A stretch of DNA of 64,000 bases from NCBI RefSeq assembly GCF_029601685.1, contig NZ_JARRIR010000002.1, positions 62,001-126,000 on the forward strand, written 5' to 3'. The stretch is from Metarhizobium sp017305935 (GTDB lineage: Bacteria; Pseudomonadota; Alphaproteobacteria; Rhizobiales; Rhizobiaceae). A program made the translations under genes and the position numbers. This document shows positions 23,571 to 32,015 of the stretch, piece by piece; position 1 is the stretch's first letter; each line of letters begins with the position of its first letter. The notes under the pieces were generated by a model. It was not told the DNA's origin and made no database searches. It saw only the letters and a program-made list of their open reading frames with translations.

Positions 23571-25155
23571 TTGGATTTACGACCGCACGGAAATCTCTGA
23601 TCCACTCGGCTTCGGAGAGCGGGCGGTGAAGTTCCTGCGGATGCTGAAGCATCCGAAGTCCGGCAAGCCTTTCCAACTCGACCCGTGGCAAGAGCGCGTC
23701 GTGCGCCGCATCTACGGCCCTCGTAAAGAGGATGGCAGCCGGATAGTTCGGACGGTGGTTCTTCTCCTGCCTCGCGGCAACCGCAAGACCTCGCTGTCCG
23801 CTGCTCTGGCGCTCCTCCATACCATCGGGCCGGAAAAGGTTCCGGGCGGCGAAGTGATAACCGCCGCGTCGGATCGAAAGCAGGCGCGGATTGCCTACGA
23901 GGAAGCGCGCGGCCTCGTCTGGGCTCACAAGAAGATCGCCCCGAAGGTCAAGAACCTCGATTACAAAAACCGGCTCTATTATCCGACGGCGCGAAGCTTC
24001 TGCGAGGCGATCAGCGCGGACGCCGGAACGCAACATGGTAGGACGCCCGTCTTCGTCCTCGCCGACGAATTGCACGCTTGGAAGAAACGAGACCTTTGGG
24101 ACGTGCTGCGCTCCGGTCTGGTGAAGACGCCGGGCAGCTTGCTTGTCGTGGCAACGACGGCGGGGCGCGGCCGGGAAAACGTTGCCTGGGATATCGTGGA
24201 CGATGCGCGGCGCGTGGCGCGCGGCGAGGTAGACGATCCGTCCATCTTGCCGGTGCTTTTCGAGGCGACGGCGGATGACGATTGGCGCGATGAAGAAGTT
24301 TGGCGTCGGGTAAATCCGGGCCTCGCCCATGGGTATCCCGATATCGAAGGCTTGCGCCAGATGGCATTCGAAGGCGAGCGACGCATAGGCGACCGCGAGG
24401 CGTTCCGGCAACTCAATCTGAATATCTGGCTGGATAGTGCCGATGATCCGGCCTTCGACATGGAAGCGTTCGACGAATGCGCCGGCTCCATAGACTTGCT
24501 CGACCTGGAGGCAGAGGGGCGCCCGTGCTGGCTCGGCGTTGACCTGTCATCCCATGAAGACCTTTCCGTCATCGTGGCGGCTTGGCCGGATGGAAACGAA
24601 GGATACATCGTCCATCCCTGGTTCTTCTGCCCTTCGGACAATCTCAGGGAGCGGCAAGACCTCTCCGGCGCATTCTATGTGGATTGGGCGGCGGAAGGCC
24701 TTATCGAAGCGACCGACGGAAATGTCATCGACATCCGTCGCGTGGAGGCGGTCATCCGCGAACTTTGCGCACGGTTCAACGTCATGGAAATCGCTTTCGA
24801 TCCGGCCTTGGCCCGGACGACGCTGGCGAATCTAGTCGAAGACGGGTTCCCGGCCGTGGAGATGCGGCAAGGCACGTTGACGATGATGCCAGCCTATCAG
24901 GAGCTTGAGCGCGTCGTTATCGGCCGCCGACTTCGCCACGACGGCCACCCCGTTCTTCGGTTTTGCTTCTCCAATGCCGAAGCGAAGCGAAACACGCAGG
25001 GCCATATCGTGCGGCTCTCGAAACCAAAACTGTGGATGTCAATCGATGGCGCCGTGGCCGCCGCGATGGCGGTCAGCCGCGCGTCGGCGGGCGATAGCGA
25101 CCGATCAATCTACGAAACCCTGGGCGATGATTTTGAGAATTGGGCTTATGCCTGA
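23542..25155 (+). CDS. Terminase large subunit
   Basis: The 537-residue protein carries an ATPase domain with a Walker A-like LLLPRGNRKTS near residues 73-83 and a Walker B VFVLADELHAW near 170-180. A nuclease half follows, with acidic motif LGVDLSSHEDLS near residue 330 and later AFDPALA and DGAVAAAMAV. It pumps and cuts DNA at the portal. The ATG at 23542 is preferred because it follows GGACGAGGA and matches the family N terminus (FPDWIYDRTEISDPLGFGER). Length is normal and I see no damage. Confidence 0.95.
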   Translation: MATTRSTFPDWIYDRTEISDPLGFGERAVKFLRMLKHPKSGKPFQLDPWQERVVRRIYGPRKEDGSRIVRTVVLLLPRGNRKTSLSAALALLHTIGPEKVPGGEVITAASDRKQARIAYEEARGLVWAHKKIAPKVKNLDYKNRLYYPTARSFCEAISADAGTQHGRTPVFVLADELHAWKKRDLWDVLRSGLVKTPGSLLVVATTAGRGRENVAWDIVDDARRVARGEVDDPSILPVLFEATADDDWRDEEVWRRVNPGLAHGYPDIEGLRQMAFEGERRIGDREAFRQLNLNIWLDSADDPAFDMEAFDECAGSIDLLDLEAEGRPCWLGVDLSSHEDLSVIVAAWPDGNEGYIVHPWFFCPSDNLRERQDLSGAFYVDWAAEGLIEATDGNVIDIRRVEAVIRELCARFNVMEIAFDPALARTTLANLVEDGFPAVEMRQGTLTMMPAYQELERVVIGRRLRHDGHPVLRFCFSNAEAKRNTQGHIVRLSKPKLWMSIDGAVAAAMAVSRASAGDSDRSIYETLGDDFENWAYA

Positions 25156-25166
25156 AAGGAGACCCT

Positions 25167-28100
25167 ATGGCTGACGGCAACACCGAACAGTTGGCGATTG
25201 ATGTCGTCGCCAAAATCAGCGCCCTCGAAAAGCAGATGGCGAAAGCGAACGCGATCACCGCGCGCGCCTATCGCGATATGTCTGCCAGTTCCCGCGCTGC
25301 GACGAAGCAGATGGAACAAGACATGATCCGTTCGACGATACGGATCAATCAGGCCTTGGCGGCAACCTCGACGAAGATCGGCAGTTTCAGCAAGGCGTTT
25401 GCCGGTGCTGCCGCTGGAGCGCTATCGGTGCGGGAGGTGATCGCCTATGCCGATGCTTGGACCACGGCCAAGAACAGCCTCGCGGTTGCCGGCGTCGTGG
25501 GCCGCGATCAGGTCAAGGTTTTGGACGCGCTCTATCAGTCGGCGCAAAAGAACGCCGCTCCGGTGCAGGCGCTCGCCGACCTCTTCGGCAAGGCAGCGCA
25601 GGCGAGCGACAACCTCGGTGCATCGCAAAAAGACCTCCTGAAGTTCTCCGGCGGCGTGGCGACGGCGCTCCGCGTAGCCGGCACCAGCGCGACGGCTGCC
25701 TCCGGCGCGTTGACGCAGCTCGGCCAGCTTCTCGGCGCTGCCCGCGTCCAGGCCGAAGAATTTAACTCCGTCAACGAAGGCGCGCGGCCGATCTTGATCG
25801 CGGTTGCCAACGGCCTCGACGCCGCCGGCGGCTCGGTTTCGAAGCTGAAGACGCTCGTCAATGACGGCAAGGTCTCCAGCCAGCAATTCTTCAACGCCTT
25901 CCTGAAAGGCTTGCCGACAATCGAGGCAATGGCCGCCAACTCGACGCAGACGATCGAGCAGGGATGGACGAAGGTCAACAATGCCATGACGAAGTATGTC
26001 GGCGAGACCGATTCTTCGCTTGGCGCGTCTCAGCGGCTTGTCGAAGGCTTGAACACGCTGGCAGACAATTTCGACGAGACTGCCGATCGCGCGGTGCAGC
26101 TTGCGTCGGTTATCGCCGGTGCCCTGGTCGGCCGCTCCCTCTTCGGCATGATCGCCACGCTTGGAAAGGGCACCGAGGCGATCATCGCCTTCAGCCGCGC
26201 CTTGGCCACGGCGCGCACGGCGGGCGGCCTTGCAGCTGCATTCGGAGGGCTTGGCGCGGCGGCCGGCCCGGTCGGGCTGTTGATCGGCGGGACGGTGGTC
26301 ACGGCTCTGATGGCGTTTTCCAGCTCGTCGAAAGACGCATCCGAGGGCGCCAAGCTTTACGCTCAAACGCTGAAGGAAGTCGAGGAACGGGCAAAGGGCG
26401 CCGATGCGGCCATCAAGGCGACGACGGTTTCTATCGACGAAAAAGAGAAGAACCGCATTAACGACGCGCTCGGCTTCAACGTAAAAGACATTGAGGAAAC
26501 ACGCGCTTCGATCACCGACATGTTCGAGCAGATGTTTCGCAACGCCGACTTTACCGTCGTCACGCCGGAGCAACTCGACCAGCTCAAGGCAATTCGTGAC
26601 GGGTTCGACAACGGTACGAAATCGGCAAAGGCGACAGAGCAGGCGCTCTATGGGCTGGCAAACGCGAACCCGGATATCAAAGGGGTTGCTGATGCATTTT
26701 CGCCGCTGCTTGTGAAGCTGGAGAATGTCATTGCGACCGTCCAGCGCCTGAAAGGCGAGCTTGCCTCAGTCAGCGCAGTTGGCCCATCGTTCCGCGAAAC
26801 CGAAAACGCATCTATGGACGCCTATCGGAAGATGAAGGAGCAAGCCGACAGCTTCATAAAGGAGCAAGGCCGCCGCGCTTCGCTAACTCGCGACCAGCTT
26901 TCCCTTGAGGCGGAAATCGCCAAGGTCCGCGGCGACGCGGCGAAGCAGGGTGTGACCCTCACTGAAAAGCAAATCGAGCAGGCTGCTCGGTTGAACATCG
27001 AAGGCGAAAAAGCCCGCGATGCGGAGAAGAAGACCAGGGGGCGGAAGGTCTCCGAATACGACGGCATCACCCGCAGCATCCGCGAGCAGATTTCAGCCAT
27101 GCAATCCGAAGCCGCCGCGCTTGGCATGGTCGGCGCCGCGGCAACCGCATATCGCATCGAGCAAGAGCTTGTGAACGATGCCCTCGTTCGCGGGGTGAAT
27201 GTCACGCCGCAGATGCGAGACGGATTTCGCCAACTTGCTGCCGAGGCCGGAGCCGCTGAGGAAGCGCTGTCGGCGATGAAGCTCAGCCACGATTTGCTTT
27301 TCGAACGGCAGCAGATGGGCCGCACGGAAACGGAGCGCCGCGTATATTCGGAGCTGCGCAGCGCGAACATCGACATCAACAGCCAGGCGGGCACCGCGCT
27401 GGCACAGCAAATCCGTCTCAACGAAGCATGGCGCGAAGCTCAAGACGAGCTGCAAGCGATCGGCGATATCGGGAAGGACGCGCTCGGTGGCATCGTAGAC
27501 GCGCTATATGAGAGCGGCAACGCTGCCGAGAACCTCCTCAGCGTCTTTGCCGGGATCGGCCGTCAATTCGCCAAGCTGGGCGCTGACAAATTGTGGAAAT
27601 CGATTTCCGGTCAAGGCGGCATAGACCTTTCAGGCGCGACCAGCATGACGCCACAGGGTGGCTCGGCACTGGTGCAGGTCGGAAAGCAGCTCAGCGCCGC
27701 CGTCGCTCCGGCTGTCACGCAGGGGCTTTCAACGGGCCTTGACACTTGGGCAGCCGCAATTCGCAAAATCGAAAGCGGCTCATATGAGGGCAATTATGGC
27801 GCCATCGGCCCTCTCGTCAGAAAGGGGCAGTATGCCGGCCAGCGGGCCATCGGCGCTTACCAGGTGATGCCAGGCAATGTGCCGTCGTGGACGAAAGAAG
27901 CGCTCGGCTATTCCATGACGGCCAAGCAATTCCTGCTTGATCGCGCGGCGCAGGACAAGGTTGTTCTATCCCGTCTGCAAGGTTCCTTCGATAAGTTCGG
28001 CAACTGGATCGACGCGGCAAGCGTCCACTTCTCAGGGGGGCCGCTCAAGAGCGCGAAACCCGGCCAGAACGACGGCTACAACACCGTGCCGAAATACCTG

Positions 28101-28490
28101 TCCATGGTGAATAGCGCAGCCGACAAATATCCCGGATCGATCCGCCAGGGCGTCACTGACGGCATTGTCGACGCGAACCGAAAAATGGCGAACACGGTGC
28201 AGGTTCAACAGCAATCCGCTTCGCAGGCGTCGATGCCGCAGATGTCGAAGCTTGAGGGAATGCTCGGGGTCGGCGGGGCAGCACTTGGGGCATTCTCGGG
28301 CGGCTACCAATCGGGGAGTCCTCTGATGGGCGGGCTGTCGGGCGCGATGTCTGGCTTCGGTGCAGCTGGCGCTATCGCTTCAGCGTTCCCCGCATTGGCG
28401 GGCGTGGCCGGCCCAGTCGGGGCGATCGGCGGCGCTATCGTCGGGCCATGTATCGGAAAAATCGGAAGGAAAAGGAGCAACCAGAAATGA
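25167..28490 (+). CDS. Tape measure protein with fused lysozyme-like domain
   Basis: The 1,107-residue protein starts after AAAGGAGACC. Residues about 60-250 match the tape-measure N-terminal domain (VKVLDALYQSAQKNAAPVQA, then VATALRVAGTSATAASGALT). Hydrophobic Gly/Ala segments at about 310-390 could act in DNA passage, and long helices follow. Near 863-960 lies a lysozyme/transglycosylase-like domain with a candidate catalytic Glu in RKIESGSYEGNYG (E869) and RAIGAYQVMPGNVP. This should open peptidoglycan during infection. The C terminus is Gly/Ala rich. It sets tail length, yet no tail tube gene precedes it. Confidence 0.92.
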   Translation: MADGNTEQLAIDVVAKISALEKQMAKANAITARAYRDMSASSRAATKQMEQDMIRSTIRINQALAATSTKIGSFSKAFAGAAAGALSVREVIAYADAWTTAKNSLAVAGVVGRDQVKVLDALYQSAQKNAAPVQALADLFGKAAQASDNLGASQKDLLKFSGGVATALRVAGTSATAASGALTQLGQLLGAARVQAEEFNSVNEGARPILIAVANGLDAAGGSVSKLKTLVNDGKVSSQQFFNAFLKGLPTIEAMAANSTQTIEQGWTKVNNAMTKYVGETDSSLGASQRLVEGLNTLADNFDETADRAVQLASVIAGALVGRSLFGMIATLGKGTEAIIAFSRALATARTAGGLAAAFGGLGAAAGPVGLLIGGTVVTALMAFSSSSKDASEGAKLYAQTLKEVEERAKGADAAIKATTVSIDEKEKNRINDALGFNVKDIEETRASITDMFEQMFRNADFTVVTPEQLDQLKAIRDGFDNGTKSAKATEQALYGLANANPDIKGVADAFSPLLVKLENVIATVQRLKGELASVSAVGPSFRETENASMDAYRKMKEQADSFIKEQGRRASLTRDQLSLEAEIAKVRGDAAKQGVTLTEKQIEQAARLNIEGEKARDAEKKTRGRKVSEYDGITRSIREQISAMQSEAAALGMVGAAATAYRIEQELVNDALVRGVNVTPQMRDGFRQLAAEAGAAEEALSAMKLSHDLLFERQQMGRTETERRVYSELRSANIDINSQAGTALAQQIRLNEAWREAQDELQAIGDIGKDALGGIVDALYESGNAAENLLSVFAGIGRQFAKLGADKLWKSISGQGGIDLSGATSMTPQGGSALVQVGKQLSAAVAPAVTQGLSTGLDTWAAAIRKIESGSYEGNYGAIGPLVRKGQYAGQRAIGAYQVMPGNVPSWTKEALGYSMTAKQFLLDRAAQDKVVLSRLQGSFDKFGNWIDAASVHFSGGPLKSAKPGQNDGYNTVPKYLSMVNSAADKYPGSIRQGVTDGIVDANRKMANTVQVQQQSASQASMPQMSKLEGMLGVGGAALGAFSGGYQSGSPLMGGLSGAMSGFGAAGAIASAFPALAGVAGPVGAIGGAIVGPCIGKIGRKRSNQK

Positions 28491-29230
28491 CAGCTATCAA
28501 TGTATTTCTTCGCCGCGACCGGGCAATCATGATGACGGATGCCTCGCTTTACACAGCGCAAGGCGTGATCGTCGGCTTCGGACAAAAGGCCGTGGCGATG
28601 CCGAATATGCGTGCAGCTATCGCGTGCCGCGGAAGCCAGAAGGTCACCGCCCTCTTGGCCATGGAAATGTCGGCCGTTTATCAGGGATACGACGAACTTC
28701 TTGATAATGCAGAGCGCGATTTGCGCGCCTACCACGATCAACATCTCATGGAGCTTTCGCGCCTGGGGCTGCAGGATATCAACATCGTTGTCGCGGGATG
28801 GTCGGCATCCAAAAACGCCCCGGCCGGCTTCTATTTCGACAGCACGACAGACACCTTCGAAGAGATCGATGGCTATGCAGCCGGGCCGCTTCCAGACGAG
28901 GCTGAGGACGCCAAACTTCACGCCATCCGCTGCGAGATCGATGTCGACGTTGATCCTGCAAGCTTCGATCCCGTTCGCCATGGCATCCCGTTCATGGAAG
29001 CACAGCGGCGGATGAAGGTGGAAATTAGCGACGTCTCGGAGCCGATGTCGATTGTCGGCGGCCATATCCTTCTGACGGAGGTCAGCCGCGATGGGGTTTC
29101 CCAGCGTGTCATTCACCGGTGGGATGATGAAATCGGGATGCCGATCGAGCCGGCTGAATTCGTGCCGCCGCCGGCTGCTCCACTAAACCGTCACCAGCGC
29201 CGCGCTATGGCCCGTGCCGGAGGGCGATAA
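28487..29230 (+). CDS. Proteasome/HslV-like Ntn hydrolase encoded by the element
   Basis: The 247-residue protein starts at the ATG at 28487 (AAGGAG upstream), overlapping the tape measure stop. After removal of Met1 the chain begins with Thr, and counting from it gives D17 in MMTDAS and K33 in GFGQKAV, the catalytic Thr1/Asp17/Lys33 of proteasome beta subunits and HslV at exactly the same spacing. The region RAAIACRGSQKVTALLAMEM matches the strand-helix that follows K33 in that fold. The C-terminal 100 residues do not resemble HslV and end in a Pro-rich, basic tail. Proteolytic or self-processing activity is inferred. The gene is unrelated in context to hslU or clp genes. Confidence 0.6.
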   Translation: MTAINVFLRRDRAIMMTDASLYTAQGVIVGFGQKAVAMPNMRAAIACRGSQKVTALLAMEMSAVYQGYDELLDNAERDLRAYHDQHLMELSRLGLQDINIVVAGWSASKNAPAGFYFDSTTDTFEEIDGYAAGPLPDEAEDAKLHAIRCEIDVDVDPASFDPVRHGIPFMEAQRRMKVEISDVSEPMSIVGGHILLTEVSRDGVSQRVIHRWDDEIGMPIEPAEFVPPPAAPLNRHQRRAMARAGGR

Positions 29231-30156
29231 TGTCCTATGCCGGGAACCGTCGTGAGTGGTTGGAATACCGCTACGGCAGACCAACGGGCAAGAAGGTCAC
29301 TCTCCCGGAGATTTTCACCGGCGAGAGCCGGACACACGCGCGCGAAGGAATTCTGGACAAACTTCGCGATTGGCGCCTCAGTCCATTCGAAAATGAAGCG
29401 TCATGCCGGACTGGGATTCGGCAGACGCTGTGCTTGAAAGGCCATGGATGGCAGGTTTCTGACGTCACCGCAGAAAGCATCGTTTCTGAGGGACTTCACC
29501 TTCTAGGAGCAGAACGCCCCGACTGGAATGAGGGTCAGCGTCACTATTCCATCCCTCGCGAGAACTGCGTCCGTTGCGGCTGCGCGATCGACGAGGCAGA
29601 TCAGACGCGCGGCTACAGATTTTGTTCGACGGTATGCGCTAGGGCTTACAAGCAACACCTGTCAGAGGAGCTGCCGTGGGATCACGAATTGCGCCGTAAA
29701 GCTTACTGGCAGTACGCCATCAGCCAGAAACCCGCCAGGGAATGTAAACACTGTGGCGGTTCTTTTCAGAGCTTTGATCGCGATCAACTGTATTGCTCGA
29801 AGAAATGCCGCGTCGATGCGTTCGCAGCAAGAGGGAAGGCAAACGCTGGGAGGCCAAGGAGTAAAACGAAACAATGCAAGGCATGCAGCACAGCGTTCAA
29901 GCCCAGTCAGGCCTATCAAGTGTATTGCTGCGAAGCTTGCGAGCGCGCCTCCATCCCTGCCGTACTATGTGGATGCTGTGGGATGGCGTTCCGCCCCACA
30001 GGAGCGCGCAGTGTATATTGTTCTCCAGTGTGCAGCTCCGCCGCTCGGCAGCGTCAGAAACAGCAGTACGCCAAGGCGAACTATCGGCCATCAAAGGTGA
30101 TAACCCTCGTGATCCGCCGTATCGAGCAGATCGAGGAGATGTTTAGGGCGGCGTAA
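29230..30156 (+). CDS. Protein with four zinc-ribbon motifs
   Basis: The 308-residue protein starts one base into the preceding stop. Its first 105 residues look like a separate domain (YAGNRREWLEYRYGRPTGKK). Four CxxC...C(x2-3)C units follow: CVRCG...FCSTVC (about 114-136), CKHCG...YCSKKC (about 173-196), CKACS...YCCEAC (about 216-237) and CGCCG...YCSPVC (about 246-268). The last three have nearly the same spacing and share a SxxxYC core, so they look like internal duplications. A basic tail follows. Nucleic-acid or protein binding is likely; no phage family is recognised. Confidence 0.65.
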   Translation: MSYAGNRREWLEYRYGRPTGKKVTLPEIFTGESRTHAREGILDKLRDWRLSPFENEASCRTGIRQTLCLKGHGWQVSDVTAESIVSEGLHLLGAERPDWNEGQRHYSIPRENCVRCGCAIDEADQTRGYRFCSTVCARAYKQHLSEELPWDHELRRKAYWQYAISQKPARECKHCGGSFQSFDRDQLYCSKKCRVDAFAARGKANAGRPRSKTKQCKACSTAFKPSQAYQVYCCEACERASIPAVLCGCCGMAFRPTGARSVYCSPVCSSAARQRQKQQYAKANYRPSKVITLVIRRIEQIEEMFRAA

Positions 30157-30158
30157 CT

Positions 30159-30377
30159 TCAGTGATGATTCGGGTTGAGGGCCAAGTTGGCAAGCCACCG
30201 GCGCTGCTCAAAAACTTTATTCTGAATGTCGTTCGGAATGCCCCTAACAAACATCTTTGAGCCATCCACGAAAGACAGAGTGGTGAAGTCGTCTGCGGGG
30301 AACTGAAGGAAATATTTAACGGTATCGAAGTTAACGACGACGTCCATATCGTCGATATTTTGTAATTCAACCCACAT
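30159..30377 (-). CDS. Small hypothetical protein (72 aa) near attR
   Basis: The ATG at 30377 follows ATAGGAGCT and is preferred over an upstream in-frame ATG. The product (MWVELQNIDDMDVVVNFDTV then KYFLQFPADDFTTLSFVDGS) looks like a small beta-sheet protein. It faces the phage operon, lies in a lower-GC region, and starts 11 bp after the stop of the secreted-protein gene on the same strand. No family is recognised. The pair looks like cargo at the right end of the element. Confidence 0.5.
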   Translation of the reverse strand: MWVELQNIDDMDVVVNFDTVKYFLQFPADDFTTLSFVDGSKMFVRGIPNDIQNKVFEQRRWLANLALNPNHH

Positions 30378-30388
30378 AGTAGCTCCTA

Positions 30389-30709
30389 TTATTCTGGCAA
30401 GTTGCAAAATGCGATAGTGTTATCACCGCTGTATGGCGACTTTATCTGAAGGGTCCATTGCCGACCTCGAAAATGGATGTTCCTCTGCGTTACCATCGCC
30501 ACCATACCTGCGCACATCTTGCGCGCCTCACTGCTGCTTGTATTCATCGTTGCCGTGACTGAACCGCTCCAACCGGAGACTTCACACGGCGAGCTGGATA
30601 AGCCCGACGCATCGATCGCTTGGCACAACGTGTAAGCGTTTTCCACAGCATCCGCTAACGCCGGACTAGCTGTCACTAGCCCGGCAACCGTAACCAAAAT
30701 TGCTTTCAT
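30389..30709 (-). CDS. Small exported protein (106 aa) near attR
   Basis: The ATG at 30709 begins a clear signal peptide (MKAILVTVAGLVTASPALAD, cleavage after ALA). The mature part of about 86 residues contains four Cys in LCQAIDASGLSSSPCEVSGW, RKMCAGM and AFCNLP, which could form two disulfides in the periplasm. No family is recognised. It is expressed against the phage operon and lies next to attR, so it may be a lysogenic-conversion gene. Confidence 0.55.
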   Translation of the reverse strand: MKAILVTVAGLVTASPALADAVENAYTLCQAIDASGLSSSPCEVSGWSGSVTATMNTSSSEARKMCAGMVAMVTQRNIHFRGRQWTLQIKSPYSGDNTIAFCNLPE

Positions 30710-30757
30710 GTAACCCCCACACTCTATGAGGGCAGCCTGACACAGGTTCGGAACCCA

Positions 30758-30855
30758 TGCAACATGTTGCGTCCTATGTCGCATGGATTTGCGGGGTCTA
30801 TGAGGGAATGCATGTAAATCAAGGGGAATCAGTCGCAACATGAAAATGCAACATG
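30758..30855. promoter_or_regulatory. Right-end integrase arm-type sites (TGCAACATG copies)
   Basis: TGCAACATG occurs at 30758-30766 (extended into a palindrome with GTTGC) and 30847-30855, and CGCAACATG at 30834-30842. These are inverse to the CATGTTGCA copies at the left end. They lie in a 200-bp stretch with no gene, 50-150 bp from the attR core, as expected for arm-type sites. Confidence 0.5.
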
Positions 30856-30905
30856 ACGTCACCCAGCAGGGCGGCCGGAGCATCAAATTATTGATTCTAA
30901 ATGAG

Positions 30906-30987
<82 letters not shown>

Positions 30988-31240
30988 AACCGATGTAAGG
31001 CAGTTACCAGATTTTGGCGGCATGTAAAGCGGAAACTGGGTTTGAGGGTGTTTCGGTGGGATGTTGGCGGGCTTTGATGAGAGGAAATGGAAAATGGCTT
31101 GTTCTTTCAGCGGTTTGCCGTTACCAGATCTGCACGCTGCCGTAGAATGTCCGAAATTGGAGAACGCGCGGTCTGCGCGCAATTGGGCAGCAGATCTCAG
31201 GCGTTACGGCGAGGCGCCGCAAGGGAAGGGTCAGGCATAG

Positions 31241-32005
31241 ATGGGCCAAAAGCTCTCTTTCACCGCTTCGACTGCGGATGGCGCGCAGGCGGCCTGCGAC
31301 GACCTCATCCGTCTTTACGGCAATTGCGATGCGGACGAGGCGGACGTCATCGTCGCGCTCGGCGGCGACGGCTTCATGCTGCAGACACTGCACCAGTTCA
31401 TGGATACCGGCAAGCTGGTCTATGGCATGAACCGAGGTTCCGTGGGCTTCCTGATGAACGACTACCGGCTGGAAGGCCTGGAGGAGCGCATCGACGCCGC
31501 CGTCTCCAACGAATTCCATCCGCTGCGCATGACCGCCACCCATGCCGATGGCGCCAGCACCACGGCGCTGGCCATCAACGAGGTGTCGCTGTTCCGCCAG
31601 TCGCACCAGGCGGCAAAGCTACGCGTCGAGATAGACGGCCGGGTGCGCCTCGAAGAACTGATCTGCGACGGCGTCATGGTGGCGACACCGGCCGGCTCCA
31701 CAGCCTATAACCTTTCCGCCCACGGCCCGATCCTGCCGCTGGAGGCGCCGCTCCTGGCGCTGACGCCGGTCAGCGCCTTTCGCCCGCGAAGCTGGCGCGG
31801 CGCGCTGCTGCCGAACAAGGTGACGGTCGATATCCATGTGCTCGAAGCCGGCAAGCGACCAGTCAATGCCGTTGCCGATTATACAGAAGCCAGGACGGTC
31901 ACACATGTACGCATCGCCCAGACGGCGAATATCACCGCGCGCATTCTGTCCGATCCCGACCGCTCCTGGTCGGATCGCATCCTGGCCGAGCAATTTCCCT
32001 CGTGA
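31241..32005 (+). CDS. nadK: NAD kinase
   Basis: The 254-residue cytoplasmic enzyme phosphorylates NAD to NADP with ATP or polyphosphate. Visible motifs are the GGDG diphosphate-binding loop (VIVALGGDGFML, about 41-44), NE in AINEVSL (113-114) and the Gly-rich CDGVMVATPAGSTAYNLSAHGP segment. It is slightly shorter than the E. coli enzyme, as usual for alphaproteobacteria. The ATG is preceded by GGAAGGG. The short secreted-protein gene follows 10 bp downstream and may be co-transcribed. Confidence 0.95.
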   Translation: MGQKLSFTASTADGAQAACDDLIRLYGNCDADEADVIVALGGDGFMLQTLHQFMDTGKLVYGMNRGSVGFLMNDYRLEGLEERIDAAVSNEFHPLRMTATHADGASTTALAINEVSLFRQSHQAAKLRVEIDGRVRLEELICDGVMVATPAGSTAYNLSAHGPILPLEAPLLALTPVSAFRPRSWRGALLPNKVTVDIHVLEAGKRPVNAVADYTEARTVTHVRIAQTANITARILSDPDRSWSDRILAEQFPS

Positions 32006-32015
32006 GGACGGCGCC

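Noticed and set aside
22353..30156. Complete siphovirus tail module
   Set aside because: I searched the block for a tail tube, chaperone pair, distal tail and fibre proteins. Only completion proteins and the tape measure are present.
31087..31240. A gene between tRNA-Thr and nadK
   Set aside because: The plus-strand frame there runs on into nadK in another register and is Arg-rich antisense-like text. I see only a promoter-sized gap.
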